NCBI GenBank assembly: GCA_964385755.1
Contig: CAYLPZ010000007.1
Span: forward strand, 1 to 64,000
Reading direction: 5' to 3'
DNA: 64,000 bases
DNA from: CAG-698 sp964385755
Lineage (GTDB): Bacteria > Bacillota_I > Bacilli_A > ML615J-28 > CAG-698
The translations under genes were made by a program, and so were the position numbers. Shown here piece by piece: positions 41,448 through 51,718 of this stretch. Numbering within the stretch: the first letter of the stretch is position 1; each line of letters begins with the position of its first letter. Below the pieces are notes generated by a model. That model had not been told where the DNA came from, did no database searches, and was given only the letters and a program-made list of their open reading frames with translations.

Positions 41448-43937
41448 ATGTTTATTAAAGAAATATATATTTCATCCTTTGGTAAGATTGAGAACAAAAA
41501 AATAGTATTTAATAATCTTACAAGTTTTTGTGAGAATAATGGCTATGGCAAAACAACAATTTGTTCATTTATTAAGGCAATGTTTTATGGCCTAAAACAA
41601 ATAAAGGCTAATACGAAAGCGTTTGAAGATCGTATTCACTTTTTTCCATTTGAAAAAGATTATTGTGGAGGAAGTTTAACTTATATAAAGAATAGTGATG
41701 AAATTCGTATAGAAAGAAGCTTTGGTAAAAAAACAAATGATACTTTAGTTGTTTATAAAAACAATGTTCGAGTTGATAATCCCCAAAATTATATCGGAGA
41801 GGCATTATTTGGAATTGATGAAGAAGGATTTGTTAGAACTATTTTCACTGATGCAAATGCTATTGAAACAGGAACTAATCTTTCTATTTCAGATAAACTT
41901 AGTCAAACAGTTGAAGTAGTATCACTAGATAGTATATATCACAAACTTGATGTAAAGGAAAAAGAAATAAACAAAGAAATAAAATCACTTGATGAAACTT
42001 GTGCTGATTATAAAGACCGCATAACTGATTATTCAAAAATAGAGTTGTTATTAACAAGTCTTTATGAAAAATATAATAGTTTAACTAGTAAAGGAAAATA
42101 CCTTTCAAAATTAATTAACGAAGGAAACAAAATTAACCAACAGTTAGATAATTATAAAGAATATTTAAGAATGGTTGATCAAATTGAAGTAGAAAAACAA
42201 AAAGCAGCAGAAGTAAAAAGCAAATATAATAAAGGTTTTTTGACAGAAGAAGAAATCTTAAAAATTAGAACATGTGCAAAAGAAATTGATAAGCTTAACG
42301 CCGAAAATAACGCAAACGTCTTACAAGCAAATGAAAAAACTGACTATCAAAATTTACTTTCTTTGTTTGGAAAAGAAGTTGAAAAACAAGAATTTCATCG
42401 CATTCAAGCTATAATACAAACACTTGAGAAAAATATACACTTAAATGAATTATTAGACAGTAATTATGTCAAAGATGATAATGAAGTATTTGAACTATTT
42501 AATAATAATGAGTTATCTTTAGATAACATTAATTATTTACAAATGAAAAAAGAAGATTATCAAAAGACTGCTGATAATATTAAAAGAATTCAAGGAAAAT
42601 TATCACAAAAGAAAAATACAAAAGCATATGCTATTATACTATTAGTATTAGGCGTTTTAGCTATTTGTGGGGGAATTACATCTATTATTTTTAGAGTGTT
42701 AGATAAAATATTTTTTGGATATATACTATTATTATTAGCTTCTGTTTTATTAGTTTTAACTTTTTTATTATTTAATAAACATAAAAAGGAAACAAGTAAA
42801 ACAGAATTGATTTTAGAAAAAGAAAAACAAAATAATATTGTAAAAGAAGTTGCTTTGTTTATTCGTAAATATAAAATCACTGAAAGTAAAGGAATAATTG
42901 AAGATATAGATCTATTGTTAAAACTTTGGGATAGATATAATGGTGTTAAAGATAAAATAAATAATGATAATAGTCGCAAAGCAAAAAATAATCAAGAAAT
43001 TGAAAAATCAAGAAAAGAGCTAGATAGATTTTTTAATATTTATCATTTAAGCGGAAAAAACTATCAAGAAATGTATACGCTTCTTTATATGAATAATGAA
43101 AAATATAAAGAATTAATTGTTAAAGAAGAAACACTAAAAAACAAACGTAGTGAGCTAACGATGCAAATTGAAAATTACAAAAATATCATTACAAATATTT
43201 TATCTATATATGATATTGAAGAAACTGATTATTTACCTTTATTAGATGAAATAATTAAAGATAAGAATGAATATGATACAATTTATAAACAAATTGAAAG
43301 GCTTACTTCTGAAAAGGAAAGATATGTTTTAGAGAAAAATGTCATAGTTAATAATAATTTTTCATATGTTGATATTGATGATTTAGAAGAACAGAGAAGT
43401 GTCATTATTAAAGAAATAGCCAGAATTGAACAAGAAATAAAAGAACGTGAACAGCAAGTTGAAGCTTTAGAAGAAATGACAAAAACATATGATAACTATA
43501 TTAGTGAAAAAAATAATTTACTTAGGAAGAAAAACATTATCACTAAAACAAAAGAAATCTTTAAGGATGCTGAAACAAGTCTTAAAGAAAAATATATTGA
43601 ACCAGTAAAGAATAGCTTTTCAGAGTACTTTGATAAAGTATCGTATTTAAAAGATAACATAATGATGGACAGTGACTATAGAGTAAAAATAGTAAAAAAT
43701 GGCGTTTTGACTGATGAAAAGCACTTAAGCAGTGGCGAACATGCAATACTTTCTTTATGCTTTAGACTTGCTTTGATTGATAATATTTACAAAGTTGAAT
43801 CACCATTTATTATCTTAGATGATCCACTAATGAGTCTTGATGACCAAAACTTTGAAAAAGCAAAAGGTTTAATAAAGTTCATTTCCCAAAAGATGCAGGT
43901 AATTTATTTTACTTGTCACAAATCACGAGAAATATAG
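41448..43937 (+). CDS. YhaN/SbcC-like SMC-type ATPase with central membrane segments
   Basis: 829 residues from ATG 41448 (AGGAGGAG at best distance; ATG 41442 is closer). The N-terminal half-site has Walker A CENNGYGKTT (about 29-38). Two coiled-coil arms surround two hydrophobic segments (about 388-410 and 418-440) that look membrane-embedded, a mark of YhaN that SbcC lacks. The C-terminal half has the signature LSSGEHAIL and Walker B FIILDDPLMSLD. With the upstream nuclease it should form a Mre11-Rad50-like complex tied to the membrane, processing DNA ends. A terminator adjoins the stop. Confidence 0.8.
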   Translation: MFIKEIYISSFGKIENKKIVFNNLTSFCENNGYGKTTICSFIKAMFYGLKQIKANTKAFEDRIHFFPFEKDYCGGSLTYIKNSDEIRIERSFGKKTNDTLVVYKNNVRVDNPQNYIGEALFGIDEEGFVRTIFTDANAIETGTNLSISDKLSQTVEVVSLDSIYHKLDVKEKEINKEIKSLDETCADYKDRITDYSKIELLLTSLYEKYNSLTSKGKYLSKLINEGNKINQQLDNYKEYLRMVDQIEVEKQKAAEVKSKYNKGFLTEEEILKIRTCAKEIDKLNAENNANVLQANEKTDYQNLLSLFGKEVEKQEFHRIQAIIQTLEKNIHLNELLDSNYVKDDNEVFELFNNNELSLDNINYLQMKKEDYQKTADNIKRIQGKLSQKKNTKAYAIILLVLGVLAICGGITSIIFRVLDKIFFGYILLLLASVLLVLTFLLFNKHKKETSKTELILEKEKQNNIVKEVALFIRKYKITESKGIIEDIDLLLKLWDRYNGVKDKINNDNSRKAKNNQEIEKSRKELDRFFNIYHLSGKNYQEMYTLLYMNNEKYKELIVKEETLKNKRSELTMQIENYKNIITNILSIYDIEETDYLPLLDEIIKDKNEYDTIYKQIERLTSEKERYVLEKNVIVNNNFSYVDIDDLEEQRSVIIKEIARIEQEIKEREQQVEALEEMTKTYDNYISEKNNLLRKKNIITKTKEIFKDAETSLKEKYIEPVKNSFSEYFDKVSYLKDNIMMDSDYRVKIVKNGVLTDEKHLSSGEHAILSLCFRLALIDNIYKVESPFIILDDPLMSLDDQNFEKAKGLIKFISQKMQVIYFTCHKSREI

Positions 43938-43960
43938 CCCTATGAAAATAGGGTTTTTCT
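43938..43960 (+). terminator. Intrinsic terminator after the YhaON-like operon
   Basis: CCCTAT (43938-43943) and ATAGGG (43948-43953) with a 4-nt loop, followed by T5; it starts right after the stop codon. Confidence 0.8.
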
Positions 43961-44010
43961 TGCTATTTTTTGTAAAAAATGATATTATCAAATAAAAGGG
44001 AGAATAATTT

Positions 44011-46431
44011 ATGAACGTTAAAAAACTTATATTTTTTTGCTTTATTGCTTTAACTAATATTTTTTTATTTGCTTGTGAAGATAAACCTATAGATGAACCT
44101 TTTTTTAGTTTACAAATACATGAAGTTGAGTTGACTGTTGGTGATGTGTATGAGTTTACATATGATACAAATATAATTAATATTTCTATAAATACAGATA
44201 GTGATATTATTTCAATAAATGAAAATACTATTACAGCTTTAGGGAAAGGAAACTGTACCATTGTATTTTTAGATGGTGAAGAAAAATTAGACGAAGTAAA
44301 AGTAACAATAAAAGAAAAAGAAGTTGAAGAAGAACCATATATTAATATTTCTTCTTTAAGCTATGATTTAGAGATTAATGAAACAAAGAAAATTATTTTT
44401 GAAACAAATAGATTAGATGAGGTTATAATTGTTAATAATAATGAAGAACTTTTCACTATCGAAAATAATGTCATTATTCCTAAGATGATAGGTGATGGTA
44501 AAGTTTACATAAAACTTTATGATAATTATACTGAAATAAATATCCATATTTATAAAAATTATACTCTTGAAGTAATAAATCATACTGAGATAGAGCTTGG
44601 AAAAGTATTAAGTATAAAAGACCTTTTTGTAACTGATTATAGTGGAGAGATCAATTACACAGTAAGCGATAATATTAAATATGAAAATGGTTCTTTTGAA
44701 ATGGTTAAAGAAGGTACAGCATTTATTAAAGCATCATTTATTGATAATCAAAAACTATATGAAGTTACTAGTGAATTTTCAATTTTTAAAGGCTATGTTT
44801 TATACTTTGAAAATAGTGAAATACGTTTGAAGATAGGATATGAAGAAATCATTGAACCAATCACAGATTATCCTGGAGAGTTAACAATAACAGTTGAAAA
44901 TGATGATGTTATCAGCTTAGATGATATCTTTGTAATGGCTATTAGCCATGGTGAAAGCTTAGTCACAGTTTCTTTTGAAGCTGATGGCAGAACATATTCT
45001 ACATCTATATTAATAATAGTTGAAAAAGAATTGAAGGATTTCAATATTGTAATTGATGGAAAATTACGAAGATATCAAGAAGATTCAAATATCTATGATA
45101 TTTTATATGATGTGTTTAATGGTAATTATTATGAAGAAAGGGAAGGATATATCTTTAAAGGTTGGTATTATGATATTGACTTATTTACTGAAGTTAATGA
45201 AGATGATACCTTAACAAATAATGTTGAGTTATATCCAAAGTATATAATGAACGAAAATTGTATTTATATCAATCAAGTATTTAATGATCGTGATAAGGCA
45301 GAGGCTGTTGGTGATATTATTACTGTATCTCCAGTCTATCGTTATTTTGATGCTTTAAATTTAGATAATTATAAGCTATATGTAGTTAAATATAACATTG
45401 GTGATGGTTTATATAAAGTTCTAAGTGTTGATGATAAAGAAGTTCCATTTGATGGATTCTTAATTGGTGTAAAGAAAGATTCTTCACAATTTTCTGTGTT
45501 AGATAGTAAATTACAAGTAGGTGTACCTATTTATTTAGATACATATACAGTTAATACAAGTAGGAATTTTTCTTTTGATAATCTAGTTAATTATGAAGCA
45601 AAACCAATAGATGTTTCATTAGGATGTAATTTTAGCAGTGTATATGATGTTTACACTCATACAACATTATATAGTAAAAATGGTGATCAAAAAGCATATC
45701 CTGCTTCAACTACAAAAATTGTAACGGCGATTGCGGCATTAACATATTGTCCAATTGATGCAAAATATAAAATTGGTAGTGAACAAAATTTAATGTGGGA
45801 AGGTAGCACTCCAGGAACAGCAGGAATGAAGGTTGGAGATGTTTGGACATTAGAAGAAATTTTATATGCAGCTTTACTACCTTCAGGAAATGATGCTGCT
45901 TATGCGGCTGCAGCATGTACTATTAATTATTTATATCCAAATCATAACTTTACAAATAAAGAAGTAATTAGTAAATTTTCCGAATTAATGAATGAAGTAT
46001 TTGAAAAGGTTGGAGCTAAAAATAGTCATTTTATGACTCCTGATGGCAATAGTTATTATACTTCATCTGGTGAATATGAAGAAAGATTAGCCAATCATTA
46101 CACAACCGCAAATGATATGATAAAAGTTGCAACTTATGCATTTTCAATCCCTGCTCTTTGTCAAATTGTTTCTACTCCTTCAATTAGTTTCAAAATTGCT
46201 AATGGTAGTTATTATAGTTTTAACAATACTAATCAGTTATTACGTCCAACAGATTACTATTTTAAAGGGACAATAGGTCTCAAAACTGGAACAACTACTC
46301 CAGCAGGTCCATGTTTAATCTCTGGAGTTGAGAGAAACCGTAGATTTGTAATATCAGTAGTATATAAAGCACAAGCAAGTAGTGGTAGGTATACTGATTC
46401 ACTTACAATTTATAATGAAATATTCAAATAA
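44011..46431 (+). CDS. D-Ala-D-Ala carboxypeptidase lipoprotein with Ig-like and InlB-type repeats
   Basis: 806 residues, about twice the usual DacA length. Lipobox LFAC (Cys about 21) follows a hydrophobic signal. Several Ig-like beta domains cover about 30-340; an InlB/Listeria-Bacteroides-type repeat follows (GYIFKGWYYDIDLFTEVNED, about 378-397). The C-terminal peptidase S11 domain holds the three penicillin-binding motifs: SxxK as STTK (about 568), SxN as SGN (about 628) and KTG as LKTGTTT (about 755). It should trim the terminal D-Ala of peptidoglycan side chains from an extended position on the cell surface. AAAGGGAG lies upstream. Confidence 0.85.
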   Translation: MNVKKLIFFCFIALTNIFLFACEDKPIDEPFFSLQIHEVELTVGDVYEFTYDTNIINISINTDSDIISINENTITALGKGNCTIVFLDGEEKLDEVKVTIKEKEVEEEPYINISSLSYDLEINETKKIIFETNRLDEVIIVNNNEELFTIENNVIIPKMIGDGKVYIKLYDNYTEINIHIYKNYTLEVINHTEIELGKVLSIKDLFVTDYSGEINYTVSDNIKYENGSFEMVKEGTAFIKASFIDNQKLYEVTSEFSIFKGYVLYFENSEIRLKIGYEEIIEPITDYPGELTITVENDDVISLDDIFVMAISHGESLVTVSFEADGRTYSTSILIIVEKELKDFNIVIDGKLRRYQEDSNIYDILYDVFNGNYYEEREGYIFKGWYYDIDLFTEVNEDDTLTNNVELYPKYIMNENCIYINQVFNDRDKAEAVGDIITVSPVYRYFDALNLDNYKLYVVKYNIGDGLYKVLSVDDKEVPFDGFLIGVKKDSSQFSVLDSKLQVGVPIYLDTYTVNTSRNFSFDNLVNYEAKPIDVSLGCNFSSVYDVYTHTTLYSKNGDQKAYPASTTKIVTAIAALTYCPIDAKYKIGSEQNLMWEGSTPGTAGMKVGDVWTLEEILYAALLPSGNDAAYAAAACTINYLYPNHNFTNKEVISKFSELMNEVFEKVGAKNSHFMTPDGNSYYTSSGEYEERLANHYTTANDMIKVATYAFSIPALCQIVSTPSISFKIANGSYYSFNNTNQLLRPTDYYFKGTIGLKTGTTTPAGPCLISGVERNRRFVISVVYKAQASSGRYTDSLTIYNEIFK

Positions 46432-46432
46432 T

Positions 46433-46456
46433 AAAGGCATTTAATGTGCCTTTTTT
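46433..46456 (+). terminator. Intrinsic terminator after the carboxypeptidase gene
   Basis: AAAGGCA (46433-46439) pairs with TGCCTTT (46447-46453) and T continues to 46456. Confidence 0.75.
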
Positions 46457-46465
46457 AATAGCATA

Positions 46466-46494
46466 TTGAAAAAACAGTTAAAAAGTAGTATAAT
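46466..46494 (+). promoter_or_regulatory. Promoter of tyrS
   Basis: TTGAAA (46466-46471) and TATAAT (46489-46494) with 17-bp spacing. The leader is too short for a T-box, so tyrS is not T-box-controlled here. Confidence 0.75.
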
Positions 46495-46523
46495 AAATAA
46501 AAAGTATTTGGAGGAAATAAATA

Positions 46524-47744
46524 ATGAAAATCTATGAAGAGTTACAAGCCCGTGGACTTATTGCTCAGGTCACTGACGAAAAAGAAATTAAAGACTTAAT
46601 CAATAATGGCGGTGCTAAATTTTATATTGGTTTTGATCCGACTGCTGATTCCCTTCATGTAGGTCATTTTATGGCACTTTGTTTAATGAAGAGATTACAA
46701 CTTGCGGGGAATAAACCTGTTGTGTTATTAGGTGGTGGAACTGGTCATATTGGTGATCCATCAGGAAGAACTGATATGCGAAAGATGATGACTACTGATA
46801 CAATTTTAGAAAACTGTGAAAAATTTAAAAAGCAAATCAGTAAGTTTATTGAATTTGGTGAGGATAAGGCCATTGTAGTTAATAATGCAGATTGGCTTTT
46901 AAATCTTAATTATGTTGATATGTTACGTGATGTTGGACCTTATTTTTCTGTTAATAATATGCTTCGTGCTGAATGCTATAAACAACGCATGGAACGTGGT
47001 TTAAGTTTCTTAGAGTTTAATTACATGATTATGCAATCATATGATTTTTACTACTTAAATGAGCATTATGGTTGTAATATGCAATTTGGTGGTGATGATC
47101 AATGGTCAAATATGCTATTTGGTACAGATCTAATCAGAAAGAAAACTGGTAAAGATGCATATGCTATGACAATTACACTTCTTTTAAATAGTGAAGGTAA
47201 GAAAATGGGAAAAACCGCAAAAGGTGCTGTCTGGTTAGACCCTGAAAAAACTTCACCATTTGAATTTTATCAATACTGGAGAAATGTTGATGATAATGAT
47301 GTAATGAAATGTATTCGTATGCTTACATTTATTCCAATTGAAGAAATTGAAGAAATGGATAAATGGGATGATAGCCGTATTAATGAGAAAAAACAAATAT
47401 TAGCATATTCATTAACTTCACTTGTTCATGGAGAAGAAGAAGCTCGTAAAGCTGAGGAAACTGCTAAAGCACTATTTAGTGGTGAAGGAAATGATGAAAA
47501 CATGCCAACTACTGTAGTTAGTGAAGAAAATTTAACTGATGGTGTAGTTACGGTTATTGATCTATTATGCCTTGGTGGTTTAGTACAAACTAAATCTGAT
47601 GCTCGTCGCTTAATCGAAGCTGGTGGCGTAACAATTGATGGAAATAAAGTAATATCAATTAAAGATACCATTGCTAAAGAAAAACTTTCTGATGGTATAA
47701 AGGTAAAAAAAGGAAAGAAAATTTATCGTAGATTTACTCTATAG
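46524..47744 (+). CDS. tyrS: Tyrosyl-tRNA synthetase
   Basis: 406 residues. The class I HIGH region reads FDPTADSLHVGHFMAL (HVGH about residue 46), tyrosine-binding residues lie in MQSYDFYYL and GGDDQWSN (about 194), and the KMSKS-type loop is GKKMGKTAKGAV (KMGKT). A C-terminal S4-like RNA-binding domain (about 340-405, GGLVQTKSDARRLIEAGGV) completes the TyrRS type 1 layout. It charges tRNA-Tyr. TTGGAGG precedes the ATG. It has its own promoter and terminator. Confidence 0.95.
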   Translation: MKIYEELQARGLIAQVTDEKEIKDLINNGGAKFYIGFDPTADSLHVGHFMALCLMKRLQLAGNKPVVLLGGGTGHIGDPSGRTDMRKMMTTDTILENCEKFKKQISKFIEFGEDKAIVVNNADWLLNLNYVDMLRDVGPYFSVNNMLRAECYKQRMERGLSFLEFNYMIMQSYDFYYLNEHYGCNMQFGGDDQWSNMLFGTDLIRKKTGKDAYAMTITLLLNSEGKKMGKTAKGAVWLDPEKTSPFEFYQYWRNVDDNDVMKCIRMLTFIPIEEIEEMDKWDDSRINEKKQILAYSLTSLVHGEEEARKAEETAKALFSGEGNDENMPTTVVSEENLTDGVVTVIDLLCLGGLVQTKSDARRLIEAGGVTIDGNKVISIKDTIAKEKLSDGIKVKKGKKIYRRFTL

Positions 47745-47749
47745 ATATT

Positions 47750-47780
47750 AAGCTCTTATAGTAGTCTATGAGAGCTTTTT
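47750..47780 (+). terminator. Intrinsic terminator of tyrS
   Basis: AAGCTCTTATAG (47750-47761) pairs with CTATGAGAGCTT (47766-47777) with one mismatch, followed by T. Confidence 0.7.
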
Positions 47781-47786
47781 ATAAGA

Positions 47787-49130
47787 ATGATTATGAAAGA
47801 TATATTTAAAATTAAGAAAAGAAATTCAAGTATTGCAAAAGAGATAATAGGAGGGGTTGTTGTCTTCTTTTCGATGGTTTATGTTATTCCGCTCACCGCA
47901 AATCTTTTAAGTTTAGCGAATATGAACTATCAAGGAGTATTTATTGCAACTGCCATTGCTTCAAGTATTTCATCAATACTAATGGGATTAATTGCTAATT
48001 TCCCAGCAATGATGTCAGCAGGAATGGGTTTTAATACTTTTTTCACATTTACAATATGTAATGGTCTAGGATTCTCTTATCAAGAAGCATTAGCAATTTG
48101 CTTAGTTGCGGGGATAATCTTTTTTGTAATTACGATTTTTGATGTTAGAGAGAAATTATTTAATGCAATTCCTAAAGATATTAAGACGGCAATCATCGTT
48201 GGACTTGGTGCATTTATCGCCTTTGTGGGAATAAAAAATTCTGGTCTTGTAATAGTTGAAAATGATCAATTGTCCCTTGGCTCACTATCTAGTCCATCTA
48301 CCCTTCTTGCCTTATTTGGTGTGATTTTGATGCTAATTCTTTTAAATGTAAGAGGAAAAATAAAAACTTTTGCGGTACCAATTGCTATCGCTACAACTGC
48401 TATCGTAGGAGTTAGTTTAGGTGCTATTTTCCCAGAATTACAAGATCAAATGCCAACATTTTCTAAAGAGGCAATTGATATAGCTAATATAAAAGAGGTT
48501 TTTGGAAAATCATTTTTAGGTTTTGGTGTGTTAAAAGATCCTAAGGCATATATGATTATTTTCTCAATAGTGTTTGTTCATATTTTTGATTCATCACCTA
48601 CTTTATATGCTTTAAATAGAGAAATAAGTAAGGAACCTGAATCTTTTGAAAATGAAAAAAAAGTACTAATTTGTGATGCTAATGGTTGCATCATAAGTAG
48701 TGTGCTTGGAACTAGCCCTGTTACTTGTTTTGTGGAAAGCACTGTTGCGACAAAAATAGGGGCTAGAACAGGCCTATCTGCTATTGTGAGTGGAATTCTA
48801 TTCTTCCTAACGATTTTTGCTTATCAAGGTTTATCAGTAATTAGTCACCCAGCTGTGACTTCAATGGCATTAATTGGTGTTGGTGCGATGATTTTTGGTG
48901 AACTAAAGAATATTAACTGGGAAGATAAAATCACGGTTACTACAACATTTCTCATTATCATATTTATGATTGTTACTTATTCAATTGTTGATGGTATCGG
49001 TTTAGGAATAATATTCTACTCTATAATGATGCTTGCAAGCAAGAGAGGAAAAGAAGTAAATAAACTTGTTTATGTTATTGCAAGTTTGTTTGTAGTTAGT
49101 TATATATTTAATATAATTATTGGAATATAA
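47787..49130 (+). CDS. AzgA-type purine permease (NCS2 family)
   Basis: 447 residues with 12-14 membrane segments. The AzgA signature elements are visible: SAGMGFNTFFTF (about 77), a PKDIKTAIIVGLGAFIAFVG segment (about 129), and ESTVATKIGARTGLSAIVSG (about 316-335), where the substrate-binding Glu lies. These proteins import hypoxanthine, guanine or adenine by proton symport; the exact base cannot be told. The start may be ATG 47787 or 47793; neither has a strong ribosome binding site. There is no visible purine riboswitch in the short gap after the tyrS terminator. The ABC-F gene follows after 19 bp. Confidence 0.85.
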   Translation: MIMKDIFKIKKRNSSIAKEIIGGVVVFFSMVYVIPLTANLLSLANMNYQGVFIATAIASSISSILMGLIANFPAMMSAGMGFNTFFTFTICNGLGFSYQEALAICLVAGIIFFVITIFDVREKLFNAIPKDIKTAIIVGLGAFIAFVGIKNSGLVIVENDQLSLGSLSSPSTLLALFGVILMLILLNVRGKIKTFAVPIAIATTAIVGVSLGAIFPELQDQMPTFSKEAIDIANIKEVFGKSFLGFGVLKDPKAYMIIFSIVFVHIFDSSPTLYALNREISKEPESFENEKKVLICDANGCIISSVLGTSPVTCFVESTVATKIGARTGLSAIVSGILFFLTIFAYQGLSVISHPAVTSMALIGVGAMIFGELKNINWEDKITVTTTFLIIIFMIVTYSIVDGIGLGIIFYSIMMLASKRGKEVNKLVYVIASLFVVSYIFNIIIGI

Positions 49131-49149
49131 GATAAAAGGAGATGATAAA

Positions 49150-50883
49150 ATGTTACTTTCCACTAGATCAATTACTTGTCAATATGGTGAAAAAGTATTA
49201 CTCGATGATATAAGTCTTAATATTGAAAATAATGATAAAATTGGTTTGATAGGTGTTAATGGATCTGGTAAGAGTACACTTTTATCAATTCTTGCAAAAC
49301 AAAAAGAACCTGAAAAAGGTGTAGTTGAGTACATTGGTAAAACAAAGATAAGTTATCTTTCTCAAACACCAAAGTTTAATGAAGAAAAAACAATTAACGA
49401 GCTTTTAAATGAAGAACTAACTTTAGATGTTGCTTTACATGAAGCAAAAGCAAATCTTACTAAACTTGAGATATTTGATTTTGATAAAAAAATATGCAAT
49501 TTGTCTGGTGGCACAAAAAGAAAGATTGCATTAGGTTTAGCTTTGAGTAAGCCTTGTGATTTACTTATTTTAGATGAACCAACAAATCATTTGGACTGTG
49601 ATATTATTGAATGGCTTGAGAAAAAACTAATTAAGTATACAAAAGCTATTTTACTTGTGACACATGATAGATACTTTCTTGAAAGAGTAGTTAATAAAAT
49701 AATTGAACTTGAGCATGGAAAGATATATGAATATAATGCAAATTATTCAACATATCTTGAATTGAAACAAGAAAGAATGGCTTTTATAGAAGCAAAAGAA
49801 AGAAAAGTTAGTGCTTTCTTAAGAAAAGAATATGAATGGATAAAAAGAGGACCACAAGCCCGCGCAACTAAAGATAAAAAGAGAATTGAAAATTATGAAA
49901 AACTAGCAAATGAGAAAAAAATAGTTGATAAGAAAATTGAGCTAGAATCATCATATACAAGACTTGGAAATAAAACAATAGAGTTTGTAAATGTCTCAAA
50001 AGCATATGAAAAAAATATTTTTAGTGATGTATCTTTTATTCTTCCAAAAGATGCTAGAATTGGCATAATTGGTAAAAATGGTGCTGGAAAATCAACATTA
50101 ATGGATTTGCTTTCAGGTGAAACGCTCCCAACAACTGGTGAAGTTATTTTCGGACAAACAATAAAAATAGGTTATTTTAAACAGGAAAATACGCTTCTAG
50201 ATGAATCAGTTCGCGCAATTGATTATATAAATGATATTGCCACTATAATTAAAACAAAAAAGGGAACCATATCATCAACACAAATGCTTGAGAATTTCTT
50301 ATTTGATCCATATACATACATTTCAAAATTATCAGGTGGTGAAAAACGAAGACTTCTTTTGCTTGGTGTTTTAATGCATGCACCTAATGTACTTTTGTTT
50401 GATGAACCAACTAATGATTTAGATATTACAACATTAAATATTTTAGAAGATTACTTAAGCGAATTTGAGGGTATTGTAATAATTGCTTCACATGATCGTT
50501 TTTTACTTGATAAAATTGTTGATACTATTTTTGTTTTAGAAGATAATACTTTTTCAAAATATAATGGTAATTATTCAACATATATTAATGAAATAAAGCC
50601 TAACAAAAAAGTAGAAAAAAATGATAAAATAAATATTACAAATAATAAACAAGTAAAGAAAGAATCAAATAAATTATCTTTTAAAGAGAAAAAAGAATTT
50701 GAAACAATTGAACAAGAGATTGATTTGTTAGAAAAGCAAATGAAAACTATAGATGAAGAAATTAATAAATATTATGCAGATTATCAAAAGTGTAAAGAGT
50801 TAATGGATAGAAAAAAAGAACTTAGCACTTTATATGAATATAAAATGGAAAGATGGGAATACTTATCAAATAAAGAATCATAG
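49150..50883 (+). CDS. ABC-F family ATPase (ribosome-associated)
   Basis: 577 residues from ATG 49150 with AAAGGAGATG upstream. Two ATPase domains in one chain, no membrane segments: first Walker A GVNGSGKST, signature LSGGTKRK, Walker B LLILDEPTNHLD; second Walker A GKNGAGKST, signature LSGGEKRR, Walker B VLLFDEPTNDLD. The inter-domain linker (about 205-265, with ERMAFIEAKERKVSAFLRKE) is the arm that reaches the peptidyl transferase centre in ABC-F proteins. A Lys/Glu-rich coiled coil ends the protein, as in Uup. It is likely a translation factor of Uup type; antibiotic protection is possible but not shown. Confidence 0.85.
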   Translation: MLLSTRSITCQYGEKVLLDDISLNIENNDKIGLIGVNGSGKSTLLSILAKQKEPEKGVVEYIGKTKISYLSQTPKFNEEKTINELLNEELTLDVALHEAKANLTKLEIFDFDKKICNLSGGTKRKIALGLALSKPCDLLILDEPTNHLDCDIIEWLEKKLIKYTKAILLVTHDRYFLERVVNKIIELEHGKIYEYNANYSTYLELKQERMAFIEAKERKVSAFLRKEYEWIKRGPQARATKDKKRIENYEKLANEKKIVDKKIELESSYTRLGNKTIEFVNVSKAYEKNIFSDVSFILPKDARIGIIGKNGAGKSTLMDLLSGETLPTTGEVIFGQTIKIGYFKQENTLLDESVRAIDYINDIATIIKTKKGTISSTQMLENFLFDPYTYISKLSGGEKRRLLLLGVLMHAPNVLLFDEPTNDLDITTLNILEDYLSEFEGIVIIASHDRFLLDKIVDTIFVLEDNTFSKYNGNYSTYINEIKPNKKVEKNDKINITNNKQVKKESNKLSFKEKKEFETIEQEIDLLEKQMKTIDEEINKYYADYQKCKELMDRKKELSTLYEYKMERWEYLSNKES

Positions 50884-50901
50884 ATATGGGAGATCGAAAA
50901 A

Positions 50902-51705
50902 ATGCGAAAATGTTTTACAATTAATTGTATGCGAAAAGAAGAAGATTTCGATGGATATGAAAAATTAATAGATGATAATATTTATCAAGGAGTTGAATTA
51001 TTTTATCCTTATAATGTAAGTAATGAGCAAGGAATTCTTTACACAAAAAGGTGTCTGAAATTATTTAATGAAAAAAACATTGAATTTGTTCTTCATTTGC
51101 CACATGGTTATAATAATGATTTAATCAATGAAAATAATGAAATAAACGAAGATGTAATGAAAAGAATGAAAGATGCAATTTCTTATGCAAGTATGTTTGG
51201 CTGTAAGAAATGCACATTACATCTAGGAAAATACTATAAAAACATTAAGAGAGAAAAAGCAGTAGATGCTGTTTTAGTTCCTTTAGTTATTCTTTGTGAA
51301 TTTGCGGAAAAGTATGGTATTAATATTATGATTGAAAATATGCCATCTGATTATGAACTTGGATATAGTCCTAGTGAAATATTATACTTAATCGAAAAAA
51401 GTAAAATGAACAACTTGAAATTTATTTTAGATACAGGTCATGCTCACTGTTCTAAATTTAGTTATGAAGAATATATAGATCTTTTAAAGGATTATTTATA
51501 TCATATGCATTTTTCAGATAATAATGGTCTATCTGATCAACACAAAAAGATGGGACTTGGTACCATAGATTTTGATAAGTTGTTTGTAAAATTAAATGAA
51601 GTAGGATATAATCAACTTCATTGCATGGAAATTATTTTTAAAGATTATACACAGTTAATTACTTTTGCAAGTGATATTGATAACTATGATAAATATTACA
51701 AATAA
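50902..51705 (+). CDS. Sugar phosphate isomerase/epimerase-like TIM barrel protein
   Basis: 267 residues of the AP endonuclease 2 / xylose isomerase-like superfamily. Typical metal-site segments are GVELFYPYN near the N-terminus, CTLHLGKYYK (about 98), IMIENMPS (about 142), FILDTGHAHC (about 174) and YHMHFSDNNG (about 200), ending with CMEIIF. These give the usual Glu, Asp, His and Glu ligands. The substrate is unknown; an endonuclease IV-like role is less likely because the protein lacks the extra metal ligands. ATGGGAGAT lies just before the ATG. It is in line with the DegV gene 13 bp downstream. Confidence 0.75.
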   Translation: MRKCFTINCMRKEEDFDGYEKLIDDNIYQGVELFYPYNVSNEQGILYTKRCLKLFNEKNIEFVLHLPHGYNNDLINENNEINEDVMKRMKDAISYASMFGCKKCTLHLGKYYKNIKREKAVDAVLVPLVILCEFAEKYGINIMIENMPSDYELGYSPSEILYLIEKSKMNNLKFILDTGHAHCSKFSYEEYIDLLKDYLYHMHFSDNNGLSDQHKKMGLGTIDFDKLFVKLNEVGYNQLHCMEIIFKDYTQLITFASDIDNYDKYYK

Positions 51706-51718
51706 AGGAAATAAATAT

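Noticed and set aside
40369..43937. Classical sbcD and sbcC names.
   Set aside because: Two central membrane-like segments, ENNGYGKTT Walker A and the 829-residue length point to the YhaO/YhaN branch.
46441..46523. A tyrosine T-box before tyrS.
   Set aside because: Promoter at 46466-46494 leaves a leader of only about 25 nt and no T-box motif is present.
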